A stretch of DNA of 64,000 nt, taken from positions 186,001 through 250,000 of the forward strand of contig NZ_JAERRF010000008.1 in the NCBI RefSeq assembly GCF_016741875.1. The letters run 5' to 3'. Under the pieces are notes generated by a model that was given only the letters and a program-made list of their open reading frames with translations, was not told the origin of the DNA and made no database searches. Origin of the DNA: Streptomyces coffeae (lineage in GTDB: Bacteria; Actinomycetota; Actinomycetes; Streptomycetales; Streptomycetaceae). Shown piece after piece: positions 8,919 to 16,846 of this stretch. Every line of letters begins with the position of its first letter. The stretch's first letter is position 1. Position numbers and translations under genes: made by a program.

Positions 8919-9203
8919 GTGGCCGCGTCAGCTCAGCTTCTGCTCTCCGCCCTGTCCAAACCCGTGCCCGAGGCATCCAGTGACACGGATCCCTTCCACG
9001 GGGTCTCCGACCCCGACTGCGGACTGTGCGGACTGGACGGCTTCGGGACCGGCGGTGCCACCGAGGCGCCCCTCACCAGCGAGCCTCCGCTCGCCGACAA
9101 CGTTCCGCTGACCAGCGAGCCCCCGCTCGCCGCCGAACTTCCCCTGACCAGTGAGCCGACCGCCGCCGCCTGCGGAGCGGGCTTGGAGCCGATGGAGTTC
9201 TGA
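8919..9203 (+). CDS. Small repeat protein translationally coupled to malQ, function unknown
   Basis: 94 residues from GTG 8919, with GGAGG six bases upstream. Its TGA shares the A with the ATG of malQ (TGATG), so translation of the two is probably coupled. The N-terminal third has a short hydrophobic run (SAQLLLSAL), then a CxxC pair (Cys34, Cys37 in DPDCGLCGLD), then three copies of a 12-residue unit beginning PLTSEP at residues 51, 63 and 75. The end is Ala/Cys/Gly-rich. I recognise no family. The coding case rests on the ribosome site, the coupling and the in-frame period of the repeat. A role tied to MalQ or to glycogen/maltodextrin handling is only positional inference. Confidence 0.7.
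   Translation: MAASAQLLLSALSKPVPEASSDTDPFHGVSDPDCGLCGLDGFGTGGATEAPLTSEPPLADNVPLTSEPPLAAELPLTSEPTAAACGAGLEPMEF
9069..9167 (+). repeat. Three in-frame 36-bp tandem repeats
   Basis: DNA copies encoding the PLTSEP units of the small protein before malQ, each starting 36 bp after the last (9069, 9105, 9141). The third copy is diverged after SEP. Confidence 0.75.
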
Positions 9204-11362
9204 TGGGCAGAGCGCGGCTCGCCGAGCTGCACGGTGTCGCCACCTCCTACGAGCCCGCCCCGGGCCGCACCGTCCAGGTGCCGGAGGACACAGTCGTCGC
9301 CGTACTCGCCGCGCTCGGCGTGGACGCCTCCACCCCCCGATCCGTCACCGAAGCGCTCGCCCGGCATACGAGCCGTGAGCGCGACCGGCTGCTGCCGCCC
9401 TGCGTGGTGGTGCGCCCCGGTAGCACACCCCGGCCGAGCGTGCCCGAGGGCACCGTGCTGGGGGTGCGCACCGAGGACGGCGCACTGCACACGTGGGGGC
9501 CGGTGGACGGCCTCGCCGCCGAGCGACTGCCCGCGCTGCCGCCCGGCGCCCACACCCTGACCGCACAGGCGCCCGACGGCCGCCGGGCCCGCGCCACCCT
9601 GATCGCCGCTCCGGACCGGATGCCCATCCCTCCGGCGCGCAGCCACGGCTTTCTCGTCCAGCTCTACTCGCTGCTGTCCGCCCGCTCCTGGGGCATGGGC
9701 GACCTCGGCGACCTGGCCGACCTCGCCGCCTGGTCCGGCCGGGCGCTCGGCACCGGCTTCGTCCAGCTCAACCCGCTGCACGCGGCGGTGCCCGGCACCC
9801 CCACCGACCCCTCGCCCTACCGCCCCTCCTCGCGCCGCTTCCCCGACCCGGTCCATCTGCGGGTCGAGGACGTGCCCGAGTACGCCCAGCTGCGCGGCGC
9901 CGCCCGGACGCGCGCCGACCAGCTCCTGGAGTCGGCCGCGCGCTTACGCACAGCCGTCCTGTCCGAGGGCGCGCTGATCGACCGGGACGCGGTGTGGGCG
10001 CTCAAGCGCGAGGCCCTGGAACTGGTGCGGACCGTGCCGCTCAGCCCCGGCCGCCGCGCCGCCTACTGCGACTTCCTCGCCGAGCGCGGCCAGGCCCTGG
10101 AGGACCACGCCCTGTGGTGCGCGCTGGCCGAGACCCACGGCCCCGAGTGGCGCGGCTGGCCCGACGGCCTCTCCGACCCGCGCTCCGCCCGCACCGCCCG
10201 CGCCCGCGGTGAGCACCTGGACCGCATCGACGTCCACTGCTGGCTCGCCTGGCTCACCGACGCCCAGCTCGCCGCCGCCCAGCGCGCCGCCCGCGAGGCG
10301 GGCATGGGCATCGGCCTGGTGCACGACCTGGCGGTCGGGGTGCACCCCTCCGGCGCCGACGCCTGGGCCCAGCAGGATGTGTTCGCCTCCGGGATGTCCA
10401 TCGGGGCGCCCCCCGACGCGTTCAACTCCCGTGGCCAGGACTGGGGTCTGCCGCCCTGGCGCCCGGACGCCCTCGCCGCCACCGGCTACGCCCCCTACCG
10501 CGAGCTGCTGCGCGGACTGCTGCGCCACGCGGGCGCGCTGCGTATCGACCATGTGATGGGCCTGTTCCGGCTGTGGTGGGTCCCCGAGGGCCGGGAGCCG
10601 GTCCAGGGGACCTACGTCCGCTACGACGCGGAAGCCATGCTCGGGGTACTCGCCCTGGAGGCGCACCGCGCGGGCGCGGTCGTCATCGGGGAGGACCTGG
10701 GCACGGTCGAGCCCGGCGTACGGGAGACCCTGGCGCGGCGCGGGGTGCTGGGCACCTCGGTGCTGTGGTTCGAGCGGAATTACAACGGGGCTGGTACGCC
10801 CCGGCCACTGGCCCCCGAGGAGTGGCGCGCCGACTGTCTGGCCACCGCCACCACCCACGATCTGCCGAGTACCGCCGCGCGGTTCACCGGCGACCACGTC
10901 GAGCTGCGCCACCGGCTGGGGCTGCTCACCCGCCCGCTCGCCGAGGAGCGCGCCGCGGACGCGGTCGAGGTCGCGGAGTGGCTGGCGCTGCTGGGGCGGC
11001 TGGGGCTGCTGCCCGAGGGAACCGGTGACGAGGAGGCGGCCATCAGGGCCGTCCACCGCTTTCTGCTGCGCACCCCGGCCCGGATGGTGGGGGTGTGGCT
11101 GCCGGACGCGGTGGGGGACCGCAGACCGCAGAATCTGCCGGGCACCTGGGACCAGTACCCCAACTGGCGGCTGCCGATCGCCGATGCCACGGGGCGGCCC
11201 GTCTCGCTGGAGGAGCTGGTGGCCTCGCCCCGGCTGCACGACCTGATGGCCGAGCCGGCCCGTGCCGTACGGGAGGAGCCCGCCGCGCCGGGGAGGCGGG
11301 GTGCCTCCGGGACCACCCCGCGCACGACCCGCGCGGAGGCGTCGGATAAGTTGAGTCCGTGA
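9203..11362 (+). CDS. malQ: 4-alpha-glucanotransferase (amylomaltase), GH77
   Basis: 719 residues. Cytoplasmic enzyme that transfers alpha-1,4-glucan segments between maltodextrins, feeding maltose and glycogen turnover. The catalytic Asp is in LRIDHVMGLFR, the acid/base Glu in VIGEDLGTVEPGV, and the transition-state Asp in THDLPSTAARFTG; all three are intact. About 100 residues precede the GH77 barrel, as in actinobacterial MalQ. The ATG overlaps the stop of the upstream small repeat gene, and its own TGA overlaps the GTG of the small membrane protein downstream (GTGA), so three genes form one coupled operon ending at the hairpin at 11643. Confidence 0.95.
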   Translation: MGRARLAELHGVATSYEPAPGRTVQVPEDTVVAVLAALGVDASTPRSVTEALARHTSRERDRLLPPCVVVRPGSTPRPSVPEGTVLGVRTEDGALHTWGPVDGLAAERLPALPPGAHTLTAQAPDGRRARATLIAAPDRMPIPPARSHGFLVQLYSLLSARSWGMGDLGDLADLAAWSGRALGTGFVQLNPLHAAVPGTPTDPSPYRPSSRRFPDPVHLRVEDVPEYAQLRGAARTRADQLLESAARLRTAVLSEGALIDRDAVWALKREALELVRTVPLSPGRRAAYCDFLAERGQALEDHALWCALAETHGPEWRGWPDGLSDPRSARTARARGEHLDRIDVHCWLAWLTDAQLAAAQRAAREAGMGIGLVHDLAVGVHPSGADAWAQQDVFASGMSIGAPPDAFNSRGQDWGLPPWRPDALAATGYAPYRELLRGLLRHAGALRIDHVMGLFRLWWVPEGREPVQGTYVRYDAEAMLGVLALEAHRAGAVVIGEDLGTVEPGVRETLARRGVLGTSVLWFERNYNGAGTPRPLAPEEWRADCLATATTHDLPSTAARFTGDHVELRHRLGLLTRPLAEERAADAVEVAEWLALLGRLGLLPEGTGDEEAAIRAVHRFLLRTPARMVGVWLPDAVGDRRPQNLPGTWDQYPNWRLPIADATGRPVSLEELVASPRLHDLMAEPARAVREEPAAPGRRGASGTTPRTTRAEASDKLSP

Positions 11363-11601
11363 GCAACAAGGTCAAAAAGAACGCCGTGCGCGCCGGGGCC
11401 GTGGTCGCCGCGACGACGGCGATGGTGCTGATGTCGTCCCCCGCGTTCGGGCTCACCCCCGATGACGGTGACGACCCGGGTCCGGGCCTGAGCGTCGCCG
11501 AGACGCTCGGCCTCTACGTCGTCACTCCGATTGTGCTCTTCCTGGTGATCGCCGGTCTGGTGATGGTCGGAGACAAGAAGTCCGGCAAGCAGACCGACTG
11601 A
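11359..11601 (+). CDS. Small membrane protein downstream of malQ, function unknown
   Basis: 80 residues. A basic N-terminus (SNKVKKNAVRAG) and hydrophobic stretch to about residue 30 look like a signal peptide ending in the SPAFG area. An acidic spacer (DDGDDPGPG) and one clear membrane helix near residues 50-70 follow, then a lysine-rich tail. The GTG at 11359 overlaps the malQ stop, and the gene is followed by a strong terminator, so it is the last gene of the malQ operon. The layout (secretion signal plus membrane anchor) is common for small conserved Streptomyces proteins of unknown role; I do not assign a function. Confidence 0.7.
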   Translation: MSNKVKKNAVRAGAVVAATTAMVLMSSPAFGLTPDDGDDPGPGLSVAETLGLYVVTPIVLFLVIAGLVMVGDKKSGKQTD

Positions 11602-11642
11602 CACCGGGCGATCGACGAAAGCGCCCTGGGCGGCGCTGCGAA

Positions 11643-11672
11643 GGCGCCCCCGGCCATCCGGCCGGGGGCGCC
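11643..11672 (+). terminator. Terminator of the malQ operon
   Basis: Thirteen-bp perfect stem GGCGCCCCCGGCC / GGCCGGGGGCGCC with a four-base loop, followed by TTTG, 41 bp after the small membrane protein. Confidence 0.85.
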
Positions 11673-11815
11673 TTTGTCGTCTGCGCGGCCGGGTCCGCGG
11701 CCGGATCCCACCGCGTTGTCTCCGCCACAGTGCGCGGGTGTACGCGCGCCGACTCCTGCCGTGCCACGGAGAGTTCACCATGGGCCACCCGAGCGCCCAG
11801 GGCCGTTTATTTTCG

Positions 11816-11857
11816 CTTTAACCTACGGTGACGTAACCTACGGGGCCGTAAGTAAAG
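11816..11857. promoter_or_regulatory. Twin-palindrome operator before the desaturase
   Basis: Two tandem copies, ACCTACGGTGACGTAA (11821-11836) and ACCTACGGGGCCGTAA (11836-11851), each contain TACG-N4-CGTA palindromes spaced 15 bp apart. The outer ends, CTTTAACCTACGG and CCGTAAGTAAAG, also mirror each other apart from a small indel. It sits 31 bp before the GTG, in the promoter position. The shape suits a TetR-type lipid regulator binding as paired dimers; the protein is not identified in this window. Confidence 0.6.
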
Positions 11858-11887
11858 ACCGCCGCACCCGTCCCCAGGAGCCCCGCT

Positions 11888-12862
11888 GTGACTCTCGCCC
11901 CCTCCCGTCGACACGGCCAGGTCGTGTGGAGCGACAGCCGGCTGCTCTTCGCCCTCGAGGAATTCGTCGAGGTTGAGCTCAACCGGCATCTGAAGATCGC
12001 CAAGGAATGGATGCCGCACGAGTACGTGCCCTGGAGCGACGGGCGCAACTTCGACGGGGTGATGGGCGGCGAGGCATGGGCGCCCGAGCAGTCCAAGGTC
12101 AGCGATGTCGGCCGGATCGCGCTGGTGGTCAATCTGCTCACCGAGGACAACCTCCCCAGCTACCACCACGAGATAGCCACCCTGTTCGGCCGTGACGGCG
12201 CCTGGGGCACCTGGGTCCACCGGTGGACGGCCGAGGAGGGACGCCACGGCATCGTCATGCGTGATTACCTGCTCACCAGCCGCGCTGTCGACCCGGTCGA
12301 GCTGGAGCGCTTCCGGATGCGGCACATGTCGGAGGGGTTCGAGTCCGACAACGCGCACAGCATGCTGCACTCGGTGGCGTACGTCGCCTTCCAGGAGCTC
12401 GCCACCCGTATCTCGCACCGCAACACCGGCCACCACTCCGGTGACCCGGTCTGCGACCGGATGCTGGCCCGCATCGCCAACGACGAGAACCTGCACATGG
12501 TCTTCTACCGCAATCTGCTGGCGAAGGCGTTCGAGCTGGCGCCCGACCAGACCATGTCCGCCGTCCGCGATGTGGTGGTCAACTTCCGTATGCCGGGACA
12601 CGGCATCCCCGGATTCGAGCGCGCCGCCGCCCAGATGGCCATCGGCGGCATCTACAACCTGCGCATCCACCACGACGACGTCCTCCAGCCGGTGCTGCGC
12701 TTCCTGAAGGTCCTGGAGATCGGCGGCCTCGGCCCGGAGGGGCTGAAGGCACAGGAGGAACTGGGCCTGTTCATGGGCGGACTGGACGACCAGGCCACCA
12801 AGTTCGACGAGAAGCGAGCGGCGTTGCTGGCCCGGCGCAGGGCCCGTGCCGAGCGCGTTTGA
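11888..12862 (+). CDS. Acyl-ACP desaturase, diiron ferritin-like family
   Basis: 324 residues, soluble. The family introduces a cis double bond into acyl-ACP using a di-iron centre and ferredoxin-type electrons. Iron ligands are visible as the carboxylate/His motifs LTEDNLPSYHHE, EEGRH, FQE and DENLH in the four-helix core. The length fits bacterial and mycobacterial DesA-type enzymes. GTG at 11888 starts closely behind the paired palindromes at 11816-11857, so expression is probably tuned by a fatty-acid-responsive repressor. It is followed after 21 bp by the Sel1/TPR gene, with no terminator seen between them. Family assignment is firm; the double-bond position and exact acyl substrate cannot be told. 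Confidence 0.9.
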   Translation: MTLAPSRRHGQVVWSDSRLLFALEEFVEVELNRHLKIAKEWMPHEYVPWSDGRNFDGVMGGEAWAPEQSKVSDVGRIALVVNLLTEDNLPSYHHEIATLFGRDGAWGTWVHRWTAEEGRHGIVMRDYLLTSRAVDPVELERFRMRHMSEGFESDNAHSMLHSVAYVAFQELATRISHRNTGHHSGDPVCDRMLARIANDENLHMVFYRNLLAKAFELAPDQTMSAVRDVVVNFRMPGHGIPGFERAAAQMAIGGIYNLRIHHDDVLQPVLRFLKVLEIGGLGPEGLKAQEELGLFMGGLDDQATKFDEKRAALLARRRARAERV

Positions 12863-12883
12863 TCACTCTGGCACCATCGGACG

Positions 12884-14920
12884 ATGGTCGAACATTCATC
12901 GCACGGAACGCCGGGCGGCACGACCCCCGACACCCCGGGGGAGACGGCCGAGGCAGCCGCGCTGCGGACCGCCGCGGCCGCCGGGGAACCCGGTGCCTAC
13001 CGGGCGTACGCCGAACACCTCACCGGGCAGGGCCTGCTGGACGAGGCCCTGCCCTGGTGGGCCCGCGCGGCCGACGCCGGGGACCCGCACGCCTCACGCA
13101 CCCTCGCGATCTGCCACAAGGACCGTGGCGACTTCGCGGAGGCCGAGCGGTGGTACCGCACCGCGGCCGAACGGGACGGCGGCTGCGCCTTCGGACTCGC
13201 CCGCCTGCTGGAGGAGTCGGGTGACACCGCCGGTGCCGAGGAGTGGTACGGCCGCGGGGCCGAGCTCGGCAGCGTCCAGTGCAAGACCAACGGCGCGGTG
13301 ATGCTGGCCGCGCGGGGCGAGTGGGACACCGCCCTGGAGCGGCTGGCCGAGGCGTCCGACGAGGGCGACGACGTGGCCGTCCGCACCCGCGCGGTCATCG
13401 AGGAGATCCTCGGGGGCCTCGAGGACTGGCGGGAGGGGCTGGCCGCGGCCGAGGCCCAGGGCGACCCCGAGGCCGCCTACGACGCGCTGCGCGAACTCCT
13501 CGACCCCGACCGGGAGGGCATGTACGACGCCTACCCCCGGATGGTCGCCGAAGCCGAGGCGCTGTACGCGCGGGCCGCGGCGGTCGGCAGCGCCAAGGCG
13601 CTGGTGGACCAGGCCATCTTCATCGCCCGTGACCCCGGCCGCTTCGACGAGGCCCGCGCCCTCGTCGAGCGCAGCCATGAACGCGGCTACGACGGCGCGG
13701 CCTATGTGCTCGGCGTCTGGTTCGAGGAGCGCGGCGATCTGCGCGCCGCCGAGCAGTGGTACCGCACCGCCCACGAGGCGGACGGCGGCCACCTGTGGGC
13801 CTGCTTCAACCTCGGCATGCTGTGCAAACGCCAGCGGCGGCTGGACGAGGCGGAGCGGTGGTTCCGGGCAACCGGCGTGGACGAGGATGCGTGGGATCCG
13901 TTCGACGAGGGCCAGGAGCGGATCGTCCGCGCGCTGAAGGACGTCGCCGCGATCCGCGCCGACCCCGAGCGGCAGCCCTCCGCCGCCTGGCAGGAGCGCC
14001 TCCCCGCACTGCGCGCCCGCGCCGAAGAGGGCGGCCCGGACGACTGCTTCGCCTACGCCGACGCCCTCGACCGGCTCTACCGCTTCCCCGAGGCCGCCGA
14101 GTGGTACCGCACGGCGGGCACCCCGCGCGCCCTGCTCGACCTCGGCCGGATGCTGTACGAGGGAGGCGGGGCCAAGGGCACGCTCATGGCGCCGTACTAC
14201 GAGCCCGCGGCGGCCGAGGGCGACGCCGAGGCCGCGTACGACATCGGTGTCATCCACGACAAGGCCGGTGACCAGCGCACCGCGGAGATCTGGTTCCACC
14301 GCGCGGCGGGCCTGGGCCACGGCCGCGCCGCCTGGCAGCTCGGCTGGACCTCGCAGGAGCGCGGCGGCGACCCGCAGAACGCCGAGCGCTGGTTCGTCCG
14401 CGCCGCCCGCACCGGGCTGGTCCCGCCCGCCTTCCTGGCCGGGCGCAGCATGGTCCGCCGCGGCGCCCACGCGGAGGCCGAACCGCTGCTGCGCACCGCC
14501 TGCGACGGCGACCACCTGGAGGCCCCGCACTGGCTCGCCAAGGCGCTGCGCGGGCTGGACCGCGCGGCGGAGGCCGAACCGTGGCTGCGCCGCGCGGTGG
14601 AGAACCATCCGCGGGTGCTGCGCCAGTACGACGCCCTGGCCCGGCTGGGGGTGGACGACCCACGGCTGGACCTGGCCGAGGTCCTGATCGGGCTGGACCG
14701 GGACGAGGAGGCGGGCGAGGTGCTCGCGGACGTCTTCGCGGACGCCCCCGGCCACCGCAGGGCCCACCGCCTGGCCGGTGACATCGCCCGGCGCCGCGGC
14801 GACTTGGAGGCGGCCGAGAAGCACTTCGAGGAGGCCGTCGAGCACGACCCGGACGGCAGCGCGCGGATGAGCCTGGACGAGATCCGCGCCCTGCTGAAGC
14901 AGATCACCCACCAGCACTGA
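12884..14920 (+). CDS. Large Sel1/TPR-repeat protein
   Basis: 678 residues made almost entirely of Sel1-like/TPR helical pairs. Recurring elements such as AEWYRTA, EAERWYRTAAE, ERWFRA and AEIWFHRAA mark the repeats from about residue 30 to the end. No signal peptide, membrane segment or catalytic domain is visible, so it is probably a cytoplasmic scaffold for protein contacts. It starts 21 bp after the desaturase on the same strand and may be co-transcribed, although no convincing ribosome site precedes the ATG at 12884. The hairpin at 14931 ends the unit. The binding partner is unknown. Confidence 0.8.
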   Translation: MVEHSSHGTPGGTTPDTPGETAEAAALRTAAAAGEPGAYRAYAEHLTGQGLLDEALPWWARAADAGDPHASRTLAICHKDRGDFAEAERWYRTAAERDGGCAFGLARLLEESGDTAGAEEWYGRGAELGSVQCKTNGAVMLAARGEWDTALERLAEASDEGDDVAVRTRAVIEEILGGLEDWREGLAAAEAQGDPEAAYDALRELLDPDREGMYDAYPRMVAEAEALYARAAAVGSAKALVDQAIFIARDPGRFDEARALVERSHERGYDGAAYVLGVWFEERGDLRAAEQWYRTAHEADGGHLWACFNLGMLCKRQRRLDEAERWFRATGVDEDAWDPFDEGQERIVRALKDVAAIRADPERQPSAAWQERLPALRARAEEGGPDDCFAYADALDRLYRFPEAAEWYRTAGTPRALLDLGRMLYEGGGAKGTLMAPYYEPAAAEGDAEAAYDIGVIHDKAGDQRTAEIWFHRAAGLGHGRAAWQLGWTSQERGGDPQNAERWFVRAARTGLVPPAFLAGRSMVRRGAHAEAEPLLRTACDGDHLEAPHWLAKALRGLDRAAEAEPWLRRAVENHPRVLRQYDALARLGVDDPRLDLAEVLIGLDRDEEAGEVLADVFADAPGHRRAHRLAGDIARRRGDLEAAEKHFEEAVEHDPDGSARMSLDEIRALLKQITHQH

Positions 14921-14930
14921 CACCGGGCGC

Positions 14931-14959
14931 GCGGGGTGGTGGCGAGGTCCCCACCCCGC
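14931..14959 (+). terminator. Terminator after the Sel1/TPR gene
   Basis: Perfect 9-bp stem GCGGGGTGG / CCACCCCGC with an 11-base loop, 10 bp past the stop codon. It also marks the left border of the lower-GC island. Confidence 0.7.
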
Positions 14960-15672
14960 CCCTTCCCGACACTCCAGACGGATAGTTCTGGAGTGGTCGG
15001 CTCATGGCGGCATCGTCGCAGGTCAGGGAGGTGGGTGCTGTGATGCGGGTGCCACCAGCTCAAGACGAGCACGGAGCTCGGGGCTACGGGCGTTGGCGCG
15101 AAGAAGCATCCGGTCACCGAGTCGTGATCCATGCGGTGATCAGCGAACCACCGCAAGCCGTTAGGAACGTTAAGAGCCTTACGGGAAGGCGCTGAAGAGT
15201 CATGCGAAATCCGCCGATGCGAATGTCTACAGCGGGCGCGCTGTGGCCGGTTGTCATGCGTTGACCCTCCATCAAGTCCGCCGCGTTTCACGCAAGTTAC
15301 GACTCGCATGCGCAATTTCATTTCCACACGGCCCGCAAATGCGATCTGGGTAGCCTGCTGGGCCGATTGACGGCATTTCGTGATACCAGTAGGGCCCTAC
15401 TGGCTCAGCCATAGAAGACAGCCGAGACATCTGGAGTGGACTCGGCGTGTGTGGGGTGACTCAAGGATTGTGTCGACACCCATATTCCCACGTCCTCATG
15501 GAGCCCTTGCCAGTTCTCCACCTGACTCGACAGGTGTTTGTCCTAGTTGGTGAGCTGGATGCGGGCTCCGGGGGCTCGGCTGACCTGCGCGAACTCGTCC
15601 GGGCCGCCCGGAGGCGGCGCGCCCCGGAGCTCCCGGGGCGAGTTCAGGACCAGGGCGACCTGAGGGGCCGCT
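14960..15672. other. Lower-GC non-coding left part of the island
   Basis: About 710 bp with visibly less GC than the core genes on its left and no frame I can support. A 63-codon frame at 15004-15195 has no ribosome site and no recognisable product. The one striking element is the 18-bp perfect palindrome at 15386-15403. It could be the eroded end of an integrated element; no tRNA gene or clear attachment-site repeat was found at either border. Confidence 0.45.
15386..15403. repeat. 18-bp perfect palindrome
   Basis: CCAGTAGGGCCCTACTGG is fully self-complementary with no loop. This suits a dimeric DNA-binding protein or a recombinase core better than a terminator. It stands alone in non-coding DNA about 270 bp beyond the stop of the left microprotein gene, which is transcribed towards it. 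Confidence 0.6.
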
Positions 15673-15813
15673 CTATCGCAACGTCCACCACGTGGTTCCG
15701 GCTCCGATGGCAGTCGCGACCAGAGTCACGAACCACGCGGGGATGTGCTGAATGGTCAAGTGCATTCCATCTGTACGGAGTTCGAAGCTGGACGAGGTCT
15801 TCTGTGAAGTCAT
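15673..15813 (-). CDS. 46-residue membrane microprotein, copy B of a duplicated pair
   Basis: Very small protein: a polar start of ~16 residues, the motif MHLTIQHIPAWFV, one membrane helix (about residues 26-43) and the end WWTLR. It is clearly paralogous to the gene at 15983-16135 (shared HLTIQ-IPAW core and the WWT-R end), and the similarity continues past both stop codons (TAGAGCGG), so the DNA was duplicated. The ATG at 15813 is the best start in the frame, but no good ribosome site is seen. Coding is supported mainly by the protein-level conservation of the pair. Function unknown. Confidence 0.6.
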   Translation of the reverse strand: MTSQKTSSSFELRTDGMHLTIQHIPAWFVTLVATAIGAGTTWWTLR

Positions 15814-15982
15814 GCGGCAAGTCGACCACGGCGATCGCTGGAGATGCCAGAGCTGACCGGGAGTCCCGCGGGAGTCCCGTAGCAGTGAGGCGGAGAGGTG
15901 GTTCCCATGTCCCGTAAGCCCTGCCCCCTCGTCACCGGGGCAGAACGGGCGATGGAGGCGGTCCGAGTCCGTCCGTCCCGCT

Positions 15983-16135
15983 CTAGCGATTCGTCCACCA
16001 TGTGGCCCAAATTCCGGCACCCGTGGTTACCACTCCGACCAGCCACGCAGGGATGCGCTGAATGGTCAAGTGAAACCCGCCGCAACGAATTTCTATGTGC
16101 GGACGCCGATCTGTGCTTTCCGTCATCTGAGTCAT
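15983..16135 (-). CDS. 50-residue membrane microprotein, copy A of a duplicated pair
   Basis: Polar N-terminus (TESTDRRPHIEIRCGG), then FHLTIQRIPAWLV leading into a single membrane helix and the end WWTNR. Paralogue of 15673-15813. Starts at ATG 16135 or ATG 16126 are both possible; an AAGG lies 4 and 13 bases upstream, respectively. The two copies are read in the same direction, ~170 bp apart. The conserved amphipathic-looking HLTIQ-IPAW segment just before the helix suggests a membrane-surface element. I do not assign a function; a small toxin-like or phage-derived membrane peptide is possible but unproven. Confidence 0.6.
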   Translation of the reverse strand: MTQMTESTDRRPHIEIRCGGFHLTIQRIPAWLVGVVTTGAGIWATWWTNR

Positions 16136-16307
16136 GCCTTGAGTGCAGCACACGCAAACCGCACTTGTCACGCATTGCTTGCGTAACCTAACCCACGGTG
16201 GGCGGCCCCAGGTCACGAAGGTGCGTTTGCCGCAAATCTCAGCATTCGGACGATCTCTATCTCAGGTTGTGGTCACACGCTCCCGCCCACTTCCTGGAGG
16301 TACCCCC

Positions 16308-16658
16308 ATGCCCCGAAAGCCCCGTCCACCGCGCTCGGTCCCAGGCTGCCCCGAGCTGACCACGGGCGGGCGCGGTGAAAAGCGCAGACGCCAGGCCGAG
16401 CAACGGCGCGGAACGACCACAGCCAAGGGCTACGGGACCCGGTGGCAGCGCATCCGTAAGCGGTATCTGTACGCCCGCCTGTGGTGCGTGCTGTGTGGCT
16501 CCGCGGCAACGGTGGCTGACCACTTCCCGGAGTCTCGGCGTGCGCTGACGACTCGGGGTGTCTCGGATCCGGACGCGTGGTCTCGGCTACGTCCGCTGTG
16601 TACGTCGTGCCACAACCATGAGACGGGAGAAGCGCCAGTCGGGCGGTTGGGCTGCTGA
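16308..16658 (+). CDS. Phage-type HNH endonuclease
   Basis: 116 residues starting at ATG 16308 with GGAGG seven bases upstream. The basic N-terminus MPRKPRPPRS, the YLYARLWCVLCGS zinc pair, the VADHFPESR motif with DH, and the closing CTSCHNHET give a complete HNH nuclease of the kind found next to terminase genes in actinophages. No terminase, portal or capsid gene follows, so this is probably a leftover of a prophage or phage-derived island. Distinct from the chromosomal HNH protein at 4942-5478, which has a different N-terminus and spacing. Confidence 0.8.
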   Translation: MPRKPRPPRSVPGCPELTTGGRGEKRRRQAEQRRGTTTAKGYGTRWQRIRKRYLYARLWCVLCGSAATVADHFPESRRALTTRGVSDPDAWSRLRPLCTSCHNHETGEAPVGRLGC

Positions 16659-16846
16659 GCGGGTGAAGCCTCGCCGTTCGTGACCGGCGACAGGGGGTGA
16701 CCCGTCTCCTGCCCGAGATTGAACGGCAAGGAGGGAATCTCGCACGTCTCATTGGGGCGTTCGTGACGTGGCCGTATTGCCCGGAAGGCAGCCGCGCGAC
16801 TTACGGACGCTCTCGGTTGCCTCCCCGATTGCCCGGGCCCAGGTAC

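Noticed and set aside
8919..9203. RiPP precursor peptide before malQ
   Set aside because: Although small and with cysteines, it has no adjacent modification enzyme or transporter; the neighbours are malQ and a small membrane protein.
15004..15195. 63-codon frame left of the microproteins
   Set aside because: No ribosome site and no recognisable or repeated protein sequence.
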